Of a stretch of DNA of 64,000 nucleotides, positions 11,466 through 23,885 are shown piece after piece (within the stretch, counting starts at the first letter, position 1; every line of letters begins with the position of its first letter). The DNA lies in assembly GCA_940671915.1 (NCBI GenBank), contig CALNVZ010003426.1, forward strand, positions 19,755,746 to 19,819,745, read 5' to 3'. A program made the position numbers and the translations under genes. The notes under the pieces were generated by a model that was not told the DNA's origin, made no database searches, and saw nothing but the letters and a program-made list of their open reading frames with translations. This stretch comes from Paracentrotus lividus (lineage: Eukaryota > Echinodermata > Echinoidea > Camarodonta > Echinidae).

Positions 11466-12448
11466 GTTGATATAAACCGTCTTCTGGCTTAATGCAACAC
11501 GCCAAAGGGAACAGCTAAGCCGCTACAGAAGACGAAACTGAAAAGAAATACGAAGAAAGATCGAAAAGATAAGTCAATATAAATCCGAGGGAGGTGGTGA
11601 GGGGGCCCAATACCCGCCCCTTTACCTTATTTATCTTAGTTTTTCCTTGATATTGCATGAGTGGTTTAAGGACACTAATTATTGGAAGGGGCTTACTAGT
11701 AGATTATTATTTTCAAATATTCGTCATGACAGCCTCTGGTATGGGCTTTCAAGCAAATATAACAAGATAACTATATATGATAGAGTTGTTCTTGTAATAA
11801 TCTTTGCTTGCATATTCCAAGGAGCCATTTAAGCAGCTTAATGAGAAGATTCTTATATATACCAGAGCACAAAATTTACGAATACTACCTTCAATCCGTT
11901 AAGTGCTTATCATAAACACAATAGATCAATGTTTTTAAAAGAAAATGTAAATATCATTTTCCATAGATATTTATGACGGATACGGTGGTCTATTTATTTT
12001 AATCCGTGAAGGCATGGAAAGTGGCTGTTAAAAGACAAACATGAATCACATCGTAGGGTTTCATTATTTGAGTTCATTTCAAAATAAACCTACGGGGCTG
12101 AAGTCATGACAAGCTTCTTTTTTTTCTTTTTATTATTATTTCGTAAGGCAAAGACTGATGTTTAGGTCAGGTACGGCTCTTGATGACTTATTTCCATTGT
12201 CACACTCAAAACAACCGTTGGATACTGTTTTGGTTAAATACAATCTTTCAAATTCTGAATTTACTTTGGAATAGAATAAAGATTATTTGATAAAACACAT
12301 ATCACTTGAAATACTAAATTTGAAAACAATTTCGAATTGCATAATATTACTATACAAATAAAAATCTTGTAGCAAGGATAAATTTTTAATTAATCTTGAA
12401 TTTTTAAAATTAATAACGGGTTAAAGGGTTTTAGTTAAGACATAGGTT
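11466..12448. other. No gene seen
   Basis: AT-rich unique-looking sequence; no domain, RNA gene or transposon terminus was recognised. Confidence 0.5.
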
Positions 12449-12476
12449 ATATGTGTGTGGTGTGTGTGTGTTTGTA

Positions 12477-12532
<56 letters not shown>

Positions 12533-12565
12533 TGTATGTGTCTCGGTGTTCGTGTGTGTGCTTAT
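12449..12565. repeat. (TG)n / (CG)n microsatellite
   Basis: Alternating purine-pyrimidine run: TG repeats, a short GCGCGCG core, then TG repeats again. Such tracts can form Z-DNA. Apparent Cys/Val-rich frames across it are artefacts of the dinucleotide repeat. Confidence 0.9.
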
Positions 12566-13084
12566 GTAATATAAAACTCCAATCAATGGCCACAAAGCAA
12601 TTGTGGACAGTTGGCAATGCCAACAAACTCAGAGGGAGAGTCTAAAGTAGGCCGATCATATTGTTTTGCTGCTGCGCAGATTTCAAACATAAAATACCAA
12701 AATATGAACTCTACACTTCAAAATTAAAATCAAAATTAATGTACAAATCAACAAAAGACGAAAAGAGGAATGACAATATCATCCCACCGCAATAAATGTT
12801 TATGCCTTCTGCACCCTTCTGTCGAGTGTGGATCTCGGTCCTCATGATCCTCGCGTTAGGTATCGAGCCATATTTGCACTGACTATAAAATAACAATTAA
12901 AAGTTCCCTTTGTCTACTTTTGGAAACTAGTCAAAACTAACTCCACTAACAGGTGTTTAAAATGTCTGCCTAGTAATTTACAATATGTAAATACAATGTG
13001 TATAATTATAATCGGTGTAATTCCTCTCTCGCTACGATAGCGATTTCCTGCTCTTCTATATAAGACAGAATTTTGTAGCGGCAA

Positions 13085-13245
13085 ACTGCTTACTGTTAAT
13101 ACAGTAGCAGCAAATTGCCTAGCGATCTAGATCGCTAGGTAAACTGCTACTGTTAATACAGTAGCAGCAAAATTGCCTAGCGACTCTAGATCGCTAGGTA
13201 AACTGCTACTGTTAAATCATAGTGCAGTTTACCTAGCGCTACTAT
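13085..13245. repeat. Left palindrome array (~2.5 units)
   Basis: Units read GCAAATTGC, a 22-bp palindrome with core AGCGATCTAGATCGCT, then TAAACTGCTACTGTTAA. They are inverted relative to the right array. One copy has a 1-base insertion in its palindrome (GCGACTCTAGATCGC). Confidence 0.85.
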
Positions 13246-14149
13246 TGTTGCACTAAGTGGTTTGAACCGAAGTTTCAAAAAGGGCTCTCCTTCTATCCTC
13301 CATAAGCCCCCCCCCAAAAAAAAAAAAAAAAAGAGAAGGTTATATTGCCAGTTGGCCGTCTAAACCCGCTTTGAATGATGTCCGTTTGGCTCCATCCTAC
13401 ATCGTCTCATTTCATTTGGTATATACAAATTTGTCTACTTACACTTTTGGTCTATAGTTATTTCGCCTATGCCCCATTCCGTCTAATTGTGTTTGGTACT
13501 ACACCGCTGGTCGATTCCTTGTAATATGTATGCCAAATTTTTATTTGCGAATTAAGACGAAAAGCAATTAGACTAAATTGGCTATTCGTCGATTCGGCAA
13601 TTTACCCCAAATGTCATACCCAAAATGGATATAAAAGCAACCTTAATACATTGGTTATTACATAATGGTAGTTTTATATTTATTTTTTTTTGATGTGTGT
13701 GTGTGTGTGTGGTGTGTGTGTGATTCATGTGAGATGAGATCTTTTAATTCAATATTTGAAGAGACATAAATTCACTATTGTGCACAAATTAATAAAATGA
13801 TTTAAGTAGGGGTTCAAAAAGATACTAACTATGTATAAGCGTTATTAAAGGGATGCAACATGTGCATATGGCTCAGACAAAGAATTAAATTAACTAAAGT
13901 TATAACTCACTTTCAATGAACACTCAATTAATCTCAAACATGATATATCAAAAGCAAACATTCCGAACTAATAATTAATTAGCAGAGGCGAGTAAAGTGA
14001 TTGAGGTTTAATAAAGATATAAAATACATGAATAATAAAGGAAACAATTACAAAGTTTAATTTAAGTGAAAAATGTCATCAAAGCAATTAAATAACAAAA
14101 CTACGTTTATTATATCGTCTTCACTCTCTCTCTCTCTCTCTCTCTCAGC

Positions 14150-15487
14150 TAACACAACAGAAATTTGCTGCCACTAGTACTGGTGTCGCATACCTAGCAG
14201 TTTACCTAGCGATCTAGATCGCTAGGCAATTTGCTGCTACTATATTAACAGTAGCAGTTTACCTAGCGATCTTGATCGCTAGGCAGTTTGCTGCTACTAT
14301 ATAAACAGTAGCAGTTTACCTAGCGATCTAGATCGCTAGGCAATTTTCTTCTTTTTTTACTCTCCTCATCTTCTCCCTCTTCAACTCCTGTACTACTACT
14401 TTTTTTCTTTCTTATTCATTTTTCTTTTCTATATTATTCTACGTTTATGCCAAATATTGACATTTACAACTTGTATGATTTTGATTGTATTTCTTCCATG
14501 CCCCCATGAAGGGCCGTTTCTAGAAATAAAATATCATTGTCAATATCATTGTCATTGTCATTGTCATTGTCAGTACTGCTGCTACTATATTAACAGTAGC
14601 AGTTTACCTAGCGATCTAGATCGGTAGGCAATTTGCTGCTACTATATTAACAGTAGTAGTTTACCTAGCGATCTAGATCGCTAGGCAATTTGCTGCTACT
14701 AGTACTGGTGTCGCATACCTAGCGATCTAGATCGCTAGGCAATTTGCTGCTACTATATTAACAGTAGCAGTTTACCTAGCGATCTAGATCGCTAGGCAAT
14801 TTGCTGCTACTATATTAACAGTAGCAGTTTACCTAGCGATCTAGATCGGTAGGCAATTTGCTGCTACTATATTAACAGTAGCAGTTTACCTAGCGATCTA
14901 GATCGCTAGGCAAGTTGCTGCTACTAGTACTGGTGTCGCATACCTAGCGATCTAGATCGCTACGCAATTTGCTGCTACTGTATACTGTATTAACAGTAGC
15001 AGTTTACCTAGCGATCTAGATCGCTAGGCAATTTGCTGCTACTGTATTAACAGTAGCAGTTTACCTAGCGATCTAGATCGCTAGGCAATTTGCTGCTACT
15101 ATATTAACAGTAGCAGTTCACCTAGCGATCTAGATCGCTAGGAAATTTGCTGCTACTAGTACTGGTGTCGCAATTTGCTGCTACTGTATTAACAGTAGCA
15201 GTTTACCTAGCGATCTAGATCGCTAGGCGATTTGCTGCTACTATATTAACAGTAGCAGTTCACCTAGCGATCTAGATCGCTAGGAAATTTGCTGCTACTA
15301 GTACTGGTGTCGCATACCTAGCGATCTAGATCGCTAGGCAATTTGCTGCTACTCTATTAACAGTAGCAGTTTACCTAGCGATCTAGATCGCTAGGCAATT
15401 TGCTGCTACTGTATTAACAGTAGCAGTTTACCTAGCGATCTAGATCGCTAGGAAATTTGCTGCTACTATATATACAGTAGCAGTTTG
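14150..15487. repeat. Right palindrome array, 57-bp unit, about 18 palindromes
   Basis: Each 57-bp unit joins two palindromes: a 22-bp one (core AGCGATCTAGATCGCT) and an imperfect CTGCTACT-ATATTAA-CAGTAGCAG. A variant linker ACTAGTACTGGTGTCGCATA appears near 14176, 14697, 14926, 15155 and 15296; two of the intervals are 229 bp, giving a four-unit higher-order repeat. A 230-bp non-satellite segment (14345-14575, with TTGTCA repeats) interrupts the array. Units differ by single bases such as GATCGGTAGG. Confidence 0.9.
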
Positions 15488-15544
15488 TCGCTACAAATTC
15501 ATGCTCTTATATAGAAGAGCAAGAAATCGCTATTTTTGCGATAT

Positions 15545-16950
15545 TATTATTTCCCATTATAATCGCTTTGTACGATTTCTTTCCTGACACCATCCCTCTC
15601 AAGCACACACATACACAAAAGCTCACCCAACCACCCACACACTCATAATTTTTATTATTATAATTATTCAATTCAGTCTTTAAATTCCTGTAACAAGCAG
15701 ATATGTCTTGGAACCAATATGTAACTTCCAGCCAGAGTAAAATCAAAATGGATTCTTACGGAAAGCCAAGAGAACTGACCACTTGCACAACTCTTACGTT
15801 CCTCGGTCACAATTATCTCAATCCGCAAAGTAGCGGTGGTCTACCCAGATAACTTGGGAAGATGCAGGTAAGATGGATGATGTTCCTTTCTGTTAATGCT
15901 ACCCAGTGTCCGGGTAACTATGGTAACAAGAAACGCTGTGATTACTGAGTAGTGATAGATCGGTGCCTTGGAAAGGCTGCAATACCTCTATACTTTTGAA
16001 CTTAGAGAACAGGTAGAAACTAAAAATAGGTTTTCTGAGGTAAACTATGAAAACCTGTTCAATCCCAAAGATTTGAAGAAAAAAATATACGAAAAAAAAA
16101 AAACGAACAGAAAAAAAAATATGCAGATAGTATAGATATATATAAGACAAATTATATGACTTTAAATAGCCATGATAGGGGCAAATTATAAATATGTAAG
16201 CCCTTAAGGTGGTATCTCACTGAGTTGCATATGCTCATGAACGTTGCCACTGTGCAGTGCCATATACAGACGTTCTAGCGTACTCTGTTATGATATGATT
16301 TTTTTTCCTGTTTGTTAATAATAACTAATAGCTGCGTTTTACATAGTGCCTAATATGAAACAACTTCATCTCAAAATATATGTTTTTTTTAAATGTGCTT
16401 GTCTTGCAAAGCCGTACGAGAGCAGGTTGGTAGCTATTATTGGCCCGACTCGGAGACAAGGAGTTTTCTAGACTCCTCAATCGCATGGTTCGCAAGCATT
16501 CGTGGCTCTGTGAGAAACCATTAGTTCTAACCTAAAAAATACTTTAAGGCACTTACAATTTCCTGATTTTAGGTCTTAACATGAATCCAGATAATACGAT
16601 AATCATCATGTAGATTAATTGATGCCATTAAAGCATTTATCGCCTTTACCCGAGATGAATAACACCCTCTTTTTTTCACCCACGGTTAGGCCATCTATTG
16701 GAGTTTCGAGTATAATATATATATATTTTTAGGATAAAGATATTAGGCAAGTATTACCATGTGCTATCACCTTTTAAATAGATTAATCCCACCTTTAATC
16801 GCCTTTCGGTATATCCTTGTTATTATACCGAGATAACAGAATAGGAAACCAAAATCTAACGGATCAGAGTGTGCAGGTCTTTAATCCTTTCTTTTTTTCT
16901 TTTTTTTTTTTTTTTTAGGATACTCCTTATCTGATGACTTCTCTCTCTCT
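15545..16950. other. No gene seen
   Basis: AT-rich sequence with A and T tracts (16079-16120, 16888-16916); no convincing frame, RNA gene or transposon terminus. Confidence 0.5.
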
Positions 16951-16951
16951 C

Positions 16952-19042
16952 TACACTGAAGACCTAAACGGGTAGACCGACCAGCTTTACAGCTAGTGGT
17001 AGTGATGCCCAGACTGACGAGCTTTAAAGCTAGTCAGTCACGTGGGACTAGTTTTCCTTCAACACAACCCGGTTATTACGGACTAGCTTGAAAGCTAGTC
17101 CGTCAAGTTAGTCGGTAACGACAGACTAGTTTGAATGCTAGTTGGTCACGACGGACTAGCTTTCCAGAAAGCTAGTCGGCCATGACAGACTAGCTCTAAA
17201 GCTAGTCGGTCACGACGGACTACTTTTAAAGCTAGTCCGTCGTGACCGACTAGTTTGACGGACTAGCATAAAAGCTAGTCGTAGTGATGCCCAGACTGAC
17301 GAGCTTTTGAGCAGGAGTAGCTTTACAGCTAGTCCGTCAAGGTGCCAAAACTAGTCCGTCGCGCTTGTCTGTCGCGATGTTCTTGCTTCTGCCTTGACCG
17401 ACTAGCATTACGGACTACCTTAATATGGCTTCATCAGCTTGTCAAAGACGTCAAATCTGGAATATTAGAAGACATTTTAAAGATACGATTGAAAAACATG
17501 TATTTTTTCACAAGAATTCAAGCCAAAAACATTTTATTATGATGATATAAATGAGAAGACAGGAATTAATACAGGAGGCACAATTAGTTAACATTATGGC
17601 AATTATTTAAATGTGATGTTCAGATTTAATTTGGAAAATCAAATATGAAATAATTACACTGAAGCCCGGCCAAACAAACAAGTAAGTTAGATGCAATCCA
17701 TAAAGCTAATAATATGACTTATGCTTGCTTCAAAGTGCGGCGATTTCAAGTCAATGCGACGGGGGGGGGGGGGGGCCGAAACACCGACAATTTAGCCTTA
17801 AAATAACATTTAGCATTATTTTCAACATACACTTTGCCTATTTATTAGCACCACTAGCTGATCACTTTAAAAAAAATCGAGGGGGACGATCCCCCAGAAA
17901 AAAATCGAGAGTGAAACGGTCCCCACTGTCCCCCCGGGGGGTCGCCGCCAATGGCTTGCATCATAAAAAAAAATTGTTGTTGTAGGCCTGCCTTTTTTTT
18001 CTTTTTTTTTTTGTGCATTTTCTTTCTACACTTATCTTTCTTGAAAGCCACCTCAGAAATCCCGAAATCGTGCCTCTAATCCAATATTCTGTTCTTTCAG
18101 ATACAAGTAATCTAAAAGAAATAGTGGCACATTATATTTATTATTAGAATTAGAATTCAATTTTCATTATTCAATGTAATTGTTATTATTGTTGTCAGTA
18201 ACAAACACACGATTTATAAATTAATTTGGCAAGACAGAATTTGTTTCGCTATCTATGAACTGAAAAATTAGGAATTCAAAAAGAGTACTCACACGGTCAT
18301 GTCACATGAAGGAGATCGCCATTATAATCAAAATCTTCAGTTTTACGGTGTATGCTATATATGATCTGCTTCCTTACGGTTTGCTCATTAAATATAATTC
18401 ACATACAGATAATACAAATAATAGATGATGTCCTTTTCGCAATGCGCATGTTATTTACTCGATGCTATTCACTGCTGTTTCTAAGCCGGGCATTCACCAG
18501 CAATCTGTAAGAATAGACCAGATTCTTGGGTTCTATAGTAACGAGGTATTCAATTAGCCTGTAATTAAAGAATGGACGACAATATGTGAACCTTGCATAC
18601 TTGTCGTGATTGATGTTATGTATCGTAAGCTTTAAGATTGTCAAGTCAAAACAACTTTTGTTTGAGAATAATAATTCACTTGATTATGTTCGGAAACAGA
18701 ATGAATAGAGTACGTGCATGCCGTTCTAAATTACAATGGAGACGATAATTGACATTGCAACTATTTGTATTAAATGCTAGTCGGTCATTCTAATGGGTAA
18801 ACTGATTCTGCCACCTACTTTTATTGAGCTCGTCCGTCGACTCGACTGACGAGCATCAAGTGTGACGGACTAACTTTGAAGCTAGTCCGTCAAGTTGAGA
18901 TATTTAGATTCAGTTGTAAGCTAGTCCGTCTCGACGGACTAACATGACGGACAAAGTTTAAAACTAGTCCGTCTTGACCGACTAGCTTTGAAGCTAGTCC
19001 GTCCACTGACGGACGAGGTTAGGTTATCAGCAGATCAGTGTA
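16952..19042. mobile_element. Second foldback element with CTAGTC palindrome arrays
   Basis: Arrays of GACTAGCTTTAAAGCTAGTC-like palindromes separated by CGTCGTGAC/GGTCACGAC linkers occupy 16975-17430 and recur at 18775-19020. TA|CACTGA at 16952 and TCAGTG|TA at 19035-19042 are inverted and could be the termini with TA duplication, but inward arm similarity is only moderate. The layout copies the 13.0-15.5 kb element: short terminal arms, a palindrome array at each end, and unrelated AT-rich sequence between. A separate dispersed repeat (17740-17960) lies inside. Confidence 0.5.
17740..17960. repeat. Dispersed repeat, copy 1 (relative at 28290-28610)
   Basis: Shares with 28290-28610 the ordered blocks GCGGCGATTTCA, AATAACATTTAG, TTTATTAGC, TCACT and AAAAATCGAGGGG-ATCCCCC. 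Each copy contains a homopolymer G or C run of 15 or more. It is a non-coding interspersed repeat of unknown class. Confidence 0.7.
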
Positions 19043-20265
19043 AATAAGCATTCTTACAAAGGTAAATCATCTGCTATGAAATCTCTTTTGTTAATAATGC
19101 TAAAGGACAATGTGCACATATCTGCAATTAGTATTAAGCTGCAGTGGTATTGAACCATCCGCAATTCTGCAGAATATATCCAGAATAATGGTGTTCAGTG
19201 ATGCATGGTTCTAAAAACTATCAAGTGTATCATTGAAATTCGAGATGACAGTATTTCTTGCTGATGTGATGCTCATGGTCGTTGGTTTATTAATTTCTTT
19301 ATTAACACTAACATTAAAATTGTTTTTCTTCTTTTCGTTTTCTCCACTACGTCCTTATTTTTCGGATCCGGAAGAATCGTTTCCATGTCCCGGCCACTTT
19401 TCAAAGTATTTTAGTCAATAGAAAGAGGTTGATGAATGGGCCATGGTGGTTATTGCGTTATTACATGCGTGGGCTGAAGACACGTACGTCGCTAGTGTTC
19501 AATGATTTCCGTTTACTATTTCATCTTTCTTTCTAGACAAGGTTGTCCATTCATTGTGGGAAAAGGGGCGGGAATTTAGAACCTACTTCACAGGATCATT
19601 CTGCAAAATTTCGCCCGACCTGCTGACACCTCTGACAACATAACCCTCAACATTCTGAGCAGAGTTAACTTTAGAATTATAATCACGGTGATAGTGATGG
19701 TTGGGTTTCGGGGTGTCACATATTAAGTTAATTTATTTATTTTCTTTACATTTGCATTCTAGGAAGGCTGTGGCATTGTATATTGGAATGGGTTCAGGTT
19801 AGAATAAAAGGGTCGAGCAGTGACACGACCAATATTGTTGATACATTTGACTAGGTCATTGCATAAACTTTGAAAGTGAAAAAATATCAAACCCCCGACT
19901 CCTCAAGAATTAAAATCGAGATAATAGGTCACTGAAAAATGAAAGAGTACAAAGGAAATTGGCTGACGAGAGGGGAACCTTTACAAGAATATTTCAAAAA
20001 TGGGACAAGTTGTTATGCGAATGCCGATGAGACAGATGCACATTAAAAATTTATAGTAACTGTTTTGTTTTTACATCGTTTGTAGGTAAGCAATAATTTA
20101 TATTATTATTTTTTTTTTTTTAGTTGCTAATTTACTTTATATTGTATATGGTATTAAAATAATGATTTATCTTGTTTTGAACATAACGAATTTATTTTGT
20201 TGAAATCATGTTCTTTGCGATCTGAAAAATGAGAAAAACACTACAAATCCCCCTCCCCCCCCCCC
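19043..20265. other. No gene seen
   Basis: No recognisable domain or RNA gene. The stretch ends in a C run directly before the gap, a common cause of assembly breaks. Confidence 0.5.
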
Positions 20266-20903
20266 NNNNNNNNNNNNNNNNNNNNNNNNNNNNNNNNNNN
20301 NNNNNNNNNNNNNNNNNNNNNNNNNNNNNNNNNNNNNNNNNNNNNNNNNNNNNNNNNNNNNNNNNNNNNNNNNNNNNNNNNNNNNNNNNNNNNNNNNNNN
20401 NNNNNNNNNNNNNNNNNNNNNNNNNNNNNNNNNNNNNNNNNNNNNNNNNNNNNNNNNNNNNNNNNNNNNNNNNNNNNNNNNNNNNNNNNNNNNNNNNNNN
20501 NNNNNNNNNNNNNNNNNNNNNNNNNNNNNNNNNNNNNNNNNNNNNNNNNNNNNNNNNNNNNNNNNNNNNNNNNNNNNNNNNNNNNNNNNNNNNNNNNNNN
20601 NNNNNNNNNNNNNNNNNNNNNNNNNNNNNNNNNNNNNNNNNNNNNNNNNNNNNNNNNNNNNNNNNNNNNNNNNNNNNNNNNNNNNNNNNNNNNNNNNNNN
20701 NNNNNNNNNNNNNNNNNNNNNNNNNNNNNNNNNNNNNNNNNNNNNNNNNNNNNNNNNNNNNNNNNNNNNNNNNNNNNNNNNNNNNNNNNNNNNNNNNNNN
20801 NNNNNNNNNNNNNNNNNNNNNNNNNNNNNNNNNNNNNNNNNNNNNNNNNNNNNNNNNNNNNNNNNNNNNNNNNNNNNNNNNNNNNNNNNNNNNNNNNNNN
20901 NNN
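20266..20903. other. Assembly gap (N)
   Basis: 638 undetermined bases, flanked by a poly-C run on the left and a poly-G run on the right. Apparent frames across it are meaningless. Confidence 1.
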
Positions 20904-21770
20904 AGAGAGGGGGGGGGGGGACTTTGTTGGTTTCAGAATTTCTGAGTAGATATAAATTTATATATATATATACATATTGATAATGCTCATAATATCAAGT
21001 CTTTAGATTTCATATCGGCATACAAGACTATCTATTTTTATGATGTCTCGTTAACATCCAAATGACAACTAATCAATATTTTACTGGGAGGGCAATCCCA
21101 AACGCATGTTTAGCTCTTGCCTCATATTTCACTGGTTTTTAATGTTATTCTAATAGGCAGAGAAGTTAGACATGCAAGACACAAAATAAACTGCTCCTTT
21201 TAGTACGGTATGAGAAGTTGGCGAACGGGATTCCCATGGTGGAAAGCAAGGATGGGTGAAAGACATAATGAACGTTGGATATTGTTTAATAATATTTACA
21301 TACAAACAGGGGTAGTAAAAACGTTGCACATCATTGCCAGTTTTAATTAGATTTCATATCGTCATGTCTTCTTCCCTTTCTTCAAACGACTGTGTTACCT
21401 AAGTCGAATATTGTTTATTGCTGTTATAAAAGATTTTAATTGATTTTCAAATGTCATGTGAAACCATTGCTGGGACTATAGGGGCACAATAACATTAAAT
21501 GTTATTGATAATAGTAATAATTATTGAACTTCATAAGATTCAGGTTTAAAAATATTTGTCGGAAAATTGTTAACATTTTTCGTTTATACCTTTTCTGAAT
21601 GAATCGTGGCCATAAGGCCAATACAAAGACAGAGGGGAAAAACATGTAAAGAGGATTTTGGGGGGCGGGTGGGGGGTTAAATTAGAGGTTGAAATCATCC
21701 AGAAACATTTAATTAATGTTAAAATTAACATTAAAATTAATTTATAAACACTCTGGGATTTTCCATTGCC
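20904..21770. other. No gene seen
   Basis: AT-rich; a short imperfect palindrome (TTAATGTTAAAATTAACATTAA) at about 21712-21734. Nothing coding. Confidence 0.5.
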
Positions 21771-21774
21771 TTTA

Positions 21775-22638
21775 GGGGAGACCGGGTATGGACGTTACAA
21801 AATTCACATTTTGGGCCAGATAATTCTAATGAAAGAACTCACGCACTCCATATTGGGTCTGTAGTTAGCCTATTATGTTGGCTAAAACCTGAGGCATATA
21901 AGACTTGAAAACATGTAAACACCAATTAACTACAGCTTAATTAGTGAAGACATTTTTTTGTAACAACCTACCCCATATACGGGGTAGGTTGTTACACCAT
22001 ACGGGGTCAATTGTTACAATATGTAAACATACGGGGTAAGTTGACAATGTGTAAATCTCTTACTAGTATACCATACTTTAATTTCAACTTTCCAGTTTCT
22101 TGACATCGTTAACAGTAGATCAAGTAGAGCTCTAGAATAGACAAAAGTAATAATAGAAAAATAAAAATATTAACACCTGAAAATTGAGACAAAATGTAAT
22201 TTTACATATGTAATGTAATTGGGTTAAGTTGATACATCAACATGGGGTAGGTTGTTGTAACAACCTACCCCATGGGTGATTTTACACACATAAATCAACT
22301 GTAGCACAGTCATTAGGCAGAATTACAGGGCATGGCTAGGGGGTTTATTAGTGACATACATGTACTATATTTACAATACAAGACTATTATCATGTGCTTT
22401 CAGTTGTAAGAGCTATTACAAATTTCAATTTTTGTCAAAAATTTACTATGAACTGTAAAAAATGGTTTTTGTTCATTTACTTTTTAATAAAACAACGGAG
22501 AAACCTCACGACCGGCAGTTCATCATAGCTATGTGTAGGCTGTATATAGATGCCAGTTAGCACATCCTCTCTTGTTCCATCTTAGCACACTGAGAACTGT
22601 AACAACTGACCCGTGTAACTTCCATACCCGGTCTCCCC
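21775..22638. mobile_element. 864-bp TA-flanked element with GGGGAGACCGGG termini
   Basis: The left end GGGGAGACCGGGTATGGA and right end TCCATACCCGGTCTCCCC are perfect inverted complements, with TA on both sides (21773-21774 and 22639-22640). Inside, a motif of the form CGGGGTAGGTTGTTAC, in both orientations, recurs near 21962-22042 and 22225-22275 and just inside the right end. No transposase frame is present. It is non-autonomous; the superfamily is undetermined, though TA duplication fits Tc1/mariner-like elements. Confidence 0.8.
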
Positions 22639-22641
22639 TAT

Positions 22642-23795
22642 CTTTAGCTTGTAAAAGTATAAACGAAACCTGCGAAGGGTTTTGGGAGAAATATGACAGA
22701 GTTTCGTAAATTCGCTCACTGATAATCCCAACTCCCGAAATGGATATTTTTGTGCTTTTGATATTTTGTCTTCCACCTTTGTTTGAGAAATGACCCGGTC
22801 TGGTCAAAGAAGAAGAAGGAAAATACAAAAATGGTTGACAACACTCAGGTTGTGAATGAAATATATCAATATTCCGAAAGGCTTGAATCTTTTTAAGAAT
22901 AACGAAAAACCAGGCGACATACAGTGAAAGAGAAACTATATAAGACAGAGAGGGAGAACGGGATTACGGTTAAGAGATTTTGAAAGCAAGAATTGAAACA
23001 ATCCCTTCCGCGCCGTCTTCTAACTTGATGGAATCATGCTTTCTTATTTCATAAAAAAATAGTGCCACAAATGCATTACCCCCAACAAATTAGTGGATGG
23101 GCAATATACCTTGTTATCATAATGTTTACTTTCACTCAACTATATCATTAAGTTTTTGTTACGTTTATTTTCAAGTGCTACCACATTAATACAATTATAA
23201 TATGCACTTAACAATTAACCCCCAGTCACACGTCTCCAAAAAAGCAAATAATAATGTGTGCATCTGTGTTGCACTTTACCCGACAGAGATTCTCTTACTG
23301 ATGTCGGTCTAATTGGGGTGACATGGGTTTAATAAATAATATTTTCCCCGTCTAACGATAACGTTAATTGTAATTTAGATCCTGCAATCAATACTGACAT
23401 TTACTACATGGCGGCAAACGAGTAAACCGTTATGTATTACGTAATCAAACACAGGGCTTGAAAAGGGTAGACAGTGCTTAATATGAAACAATGAAAATAA
23501 TTTTAACGACGGCCACTTGTGATCAGAGGTGATGAAGATTGTGGGAAACAAACATAATTAAGAGTGTGGATGACGTAGGAATGAAATTCGCCATCCAGAT
23601 CATTGTTGATATTTCTTCAGCCTAAACTGGTTTATATATATGCCGCGGGGTTTGAGAGATATATTGAGAAAAGAACTTTTTAGAAGTTTAAAAGGGTAGT
23701 TTTGGTGTATAAAAGGGCCTCTTTTTAAGGTAAAATGGGTACTTCTTAGTTTTGAAAGGAACCAATTTTCGGGTACCTGAAAAAGAGGAAGCTAG
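22642..23795. other. No gene seen
   Basis: AT-rich sequence, no RNA gene or domain. Two reading frames near 22529-22828 on the minus strand overlap the transposon end and are not convincing. Confidence 0.5.
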
Positions 23796-23799
23796 GCTC

Positions 23800-23885
23800 A
23801 CTTTGTCTCTCTCTCTGAGACAGTTGAACTCAGACTCACTCGAAGCTGAGGCTTTAACCACGCGATTAGGAGTGAACGTTCCTTC
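23800..23885 (-). repeat. Possible tRNA-derived SINE fragment
   Basis: Read on the minus strand, GCGTGGTTAAAGCCTCAGCT resembles a tRNA D-arm with A box. It is followed about 30 nt later by GAGTTCAAC, resembling a B box. The anticodon-like part is degenerate and no tail is clear, so this could be chance. Confidence 0.3.

Larger units (their letters stand above)
13029..15541. mobile_element. Foldback element carrying inverted arrays of a palindromic satellite
   Basis: The outer arms are inverted: ATAGCGATTTCCTGCTCTTC then TATATAAGA and TTTTGTAGCG (13037-13080) pair with the right arm at 15485-15531. Next inside is a palindrome array, short on the left (13085-13245) and long on the right (14150-15487), in opposite orientations. 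The centre (13250-14150) is AT-rich with no open frame of note. No transposase was found and no target duplication could be fixed. Whether it moved as a unit is inferred from the shared arms. Confidence 0.65.

Noticed and set aside
12451..12645. Cys/Val-rich small protein
   Set aside because: Translation of a TG/CG dinucleotide repeat.
14150..15487. CRISPR-like array
   Set aside because: Regular repeats with short spacers, but the spacers are themselves repeated and palindromic, the context is eukaryotic, and no cas genes exist; it is satellite DNA.
20229..20945. 238-residue open frame
   Set aside because: Consists almost entirely of undetermined bases in the assembly gap.
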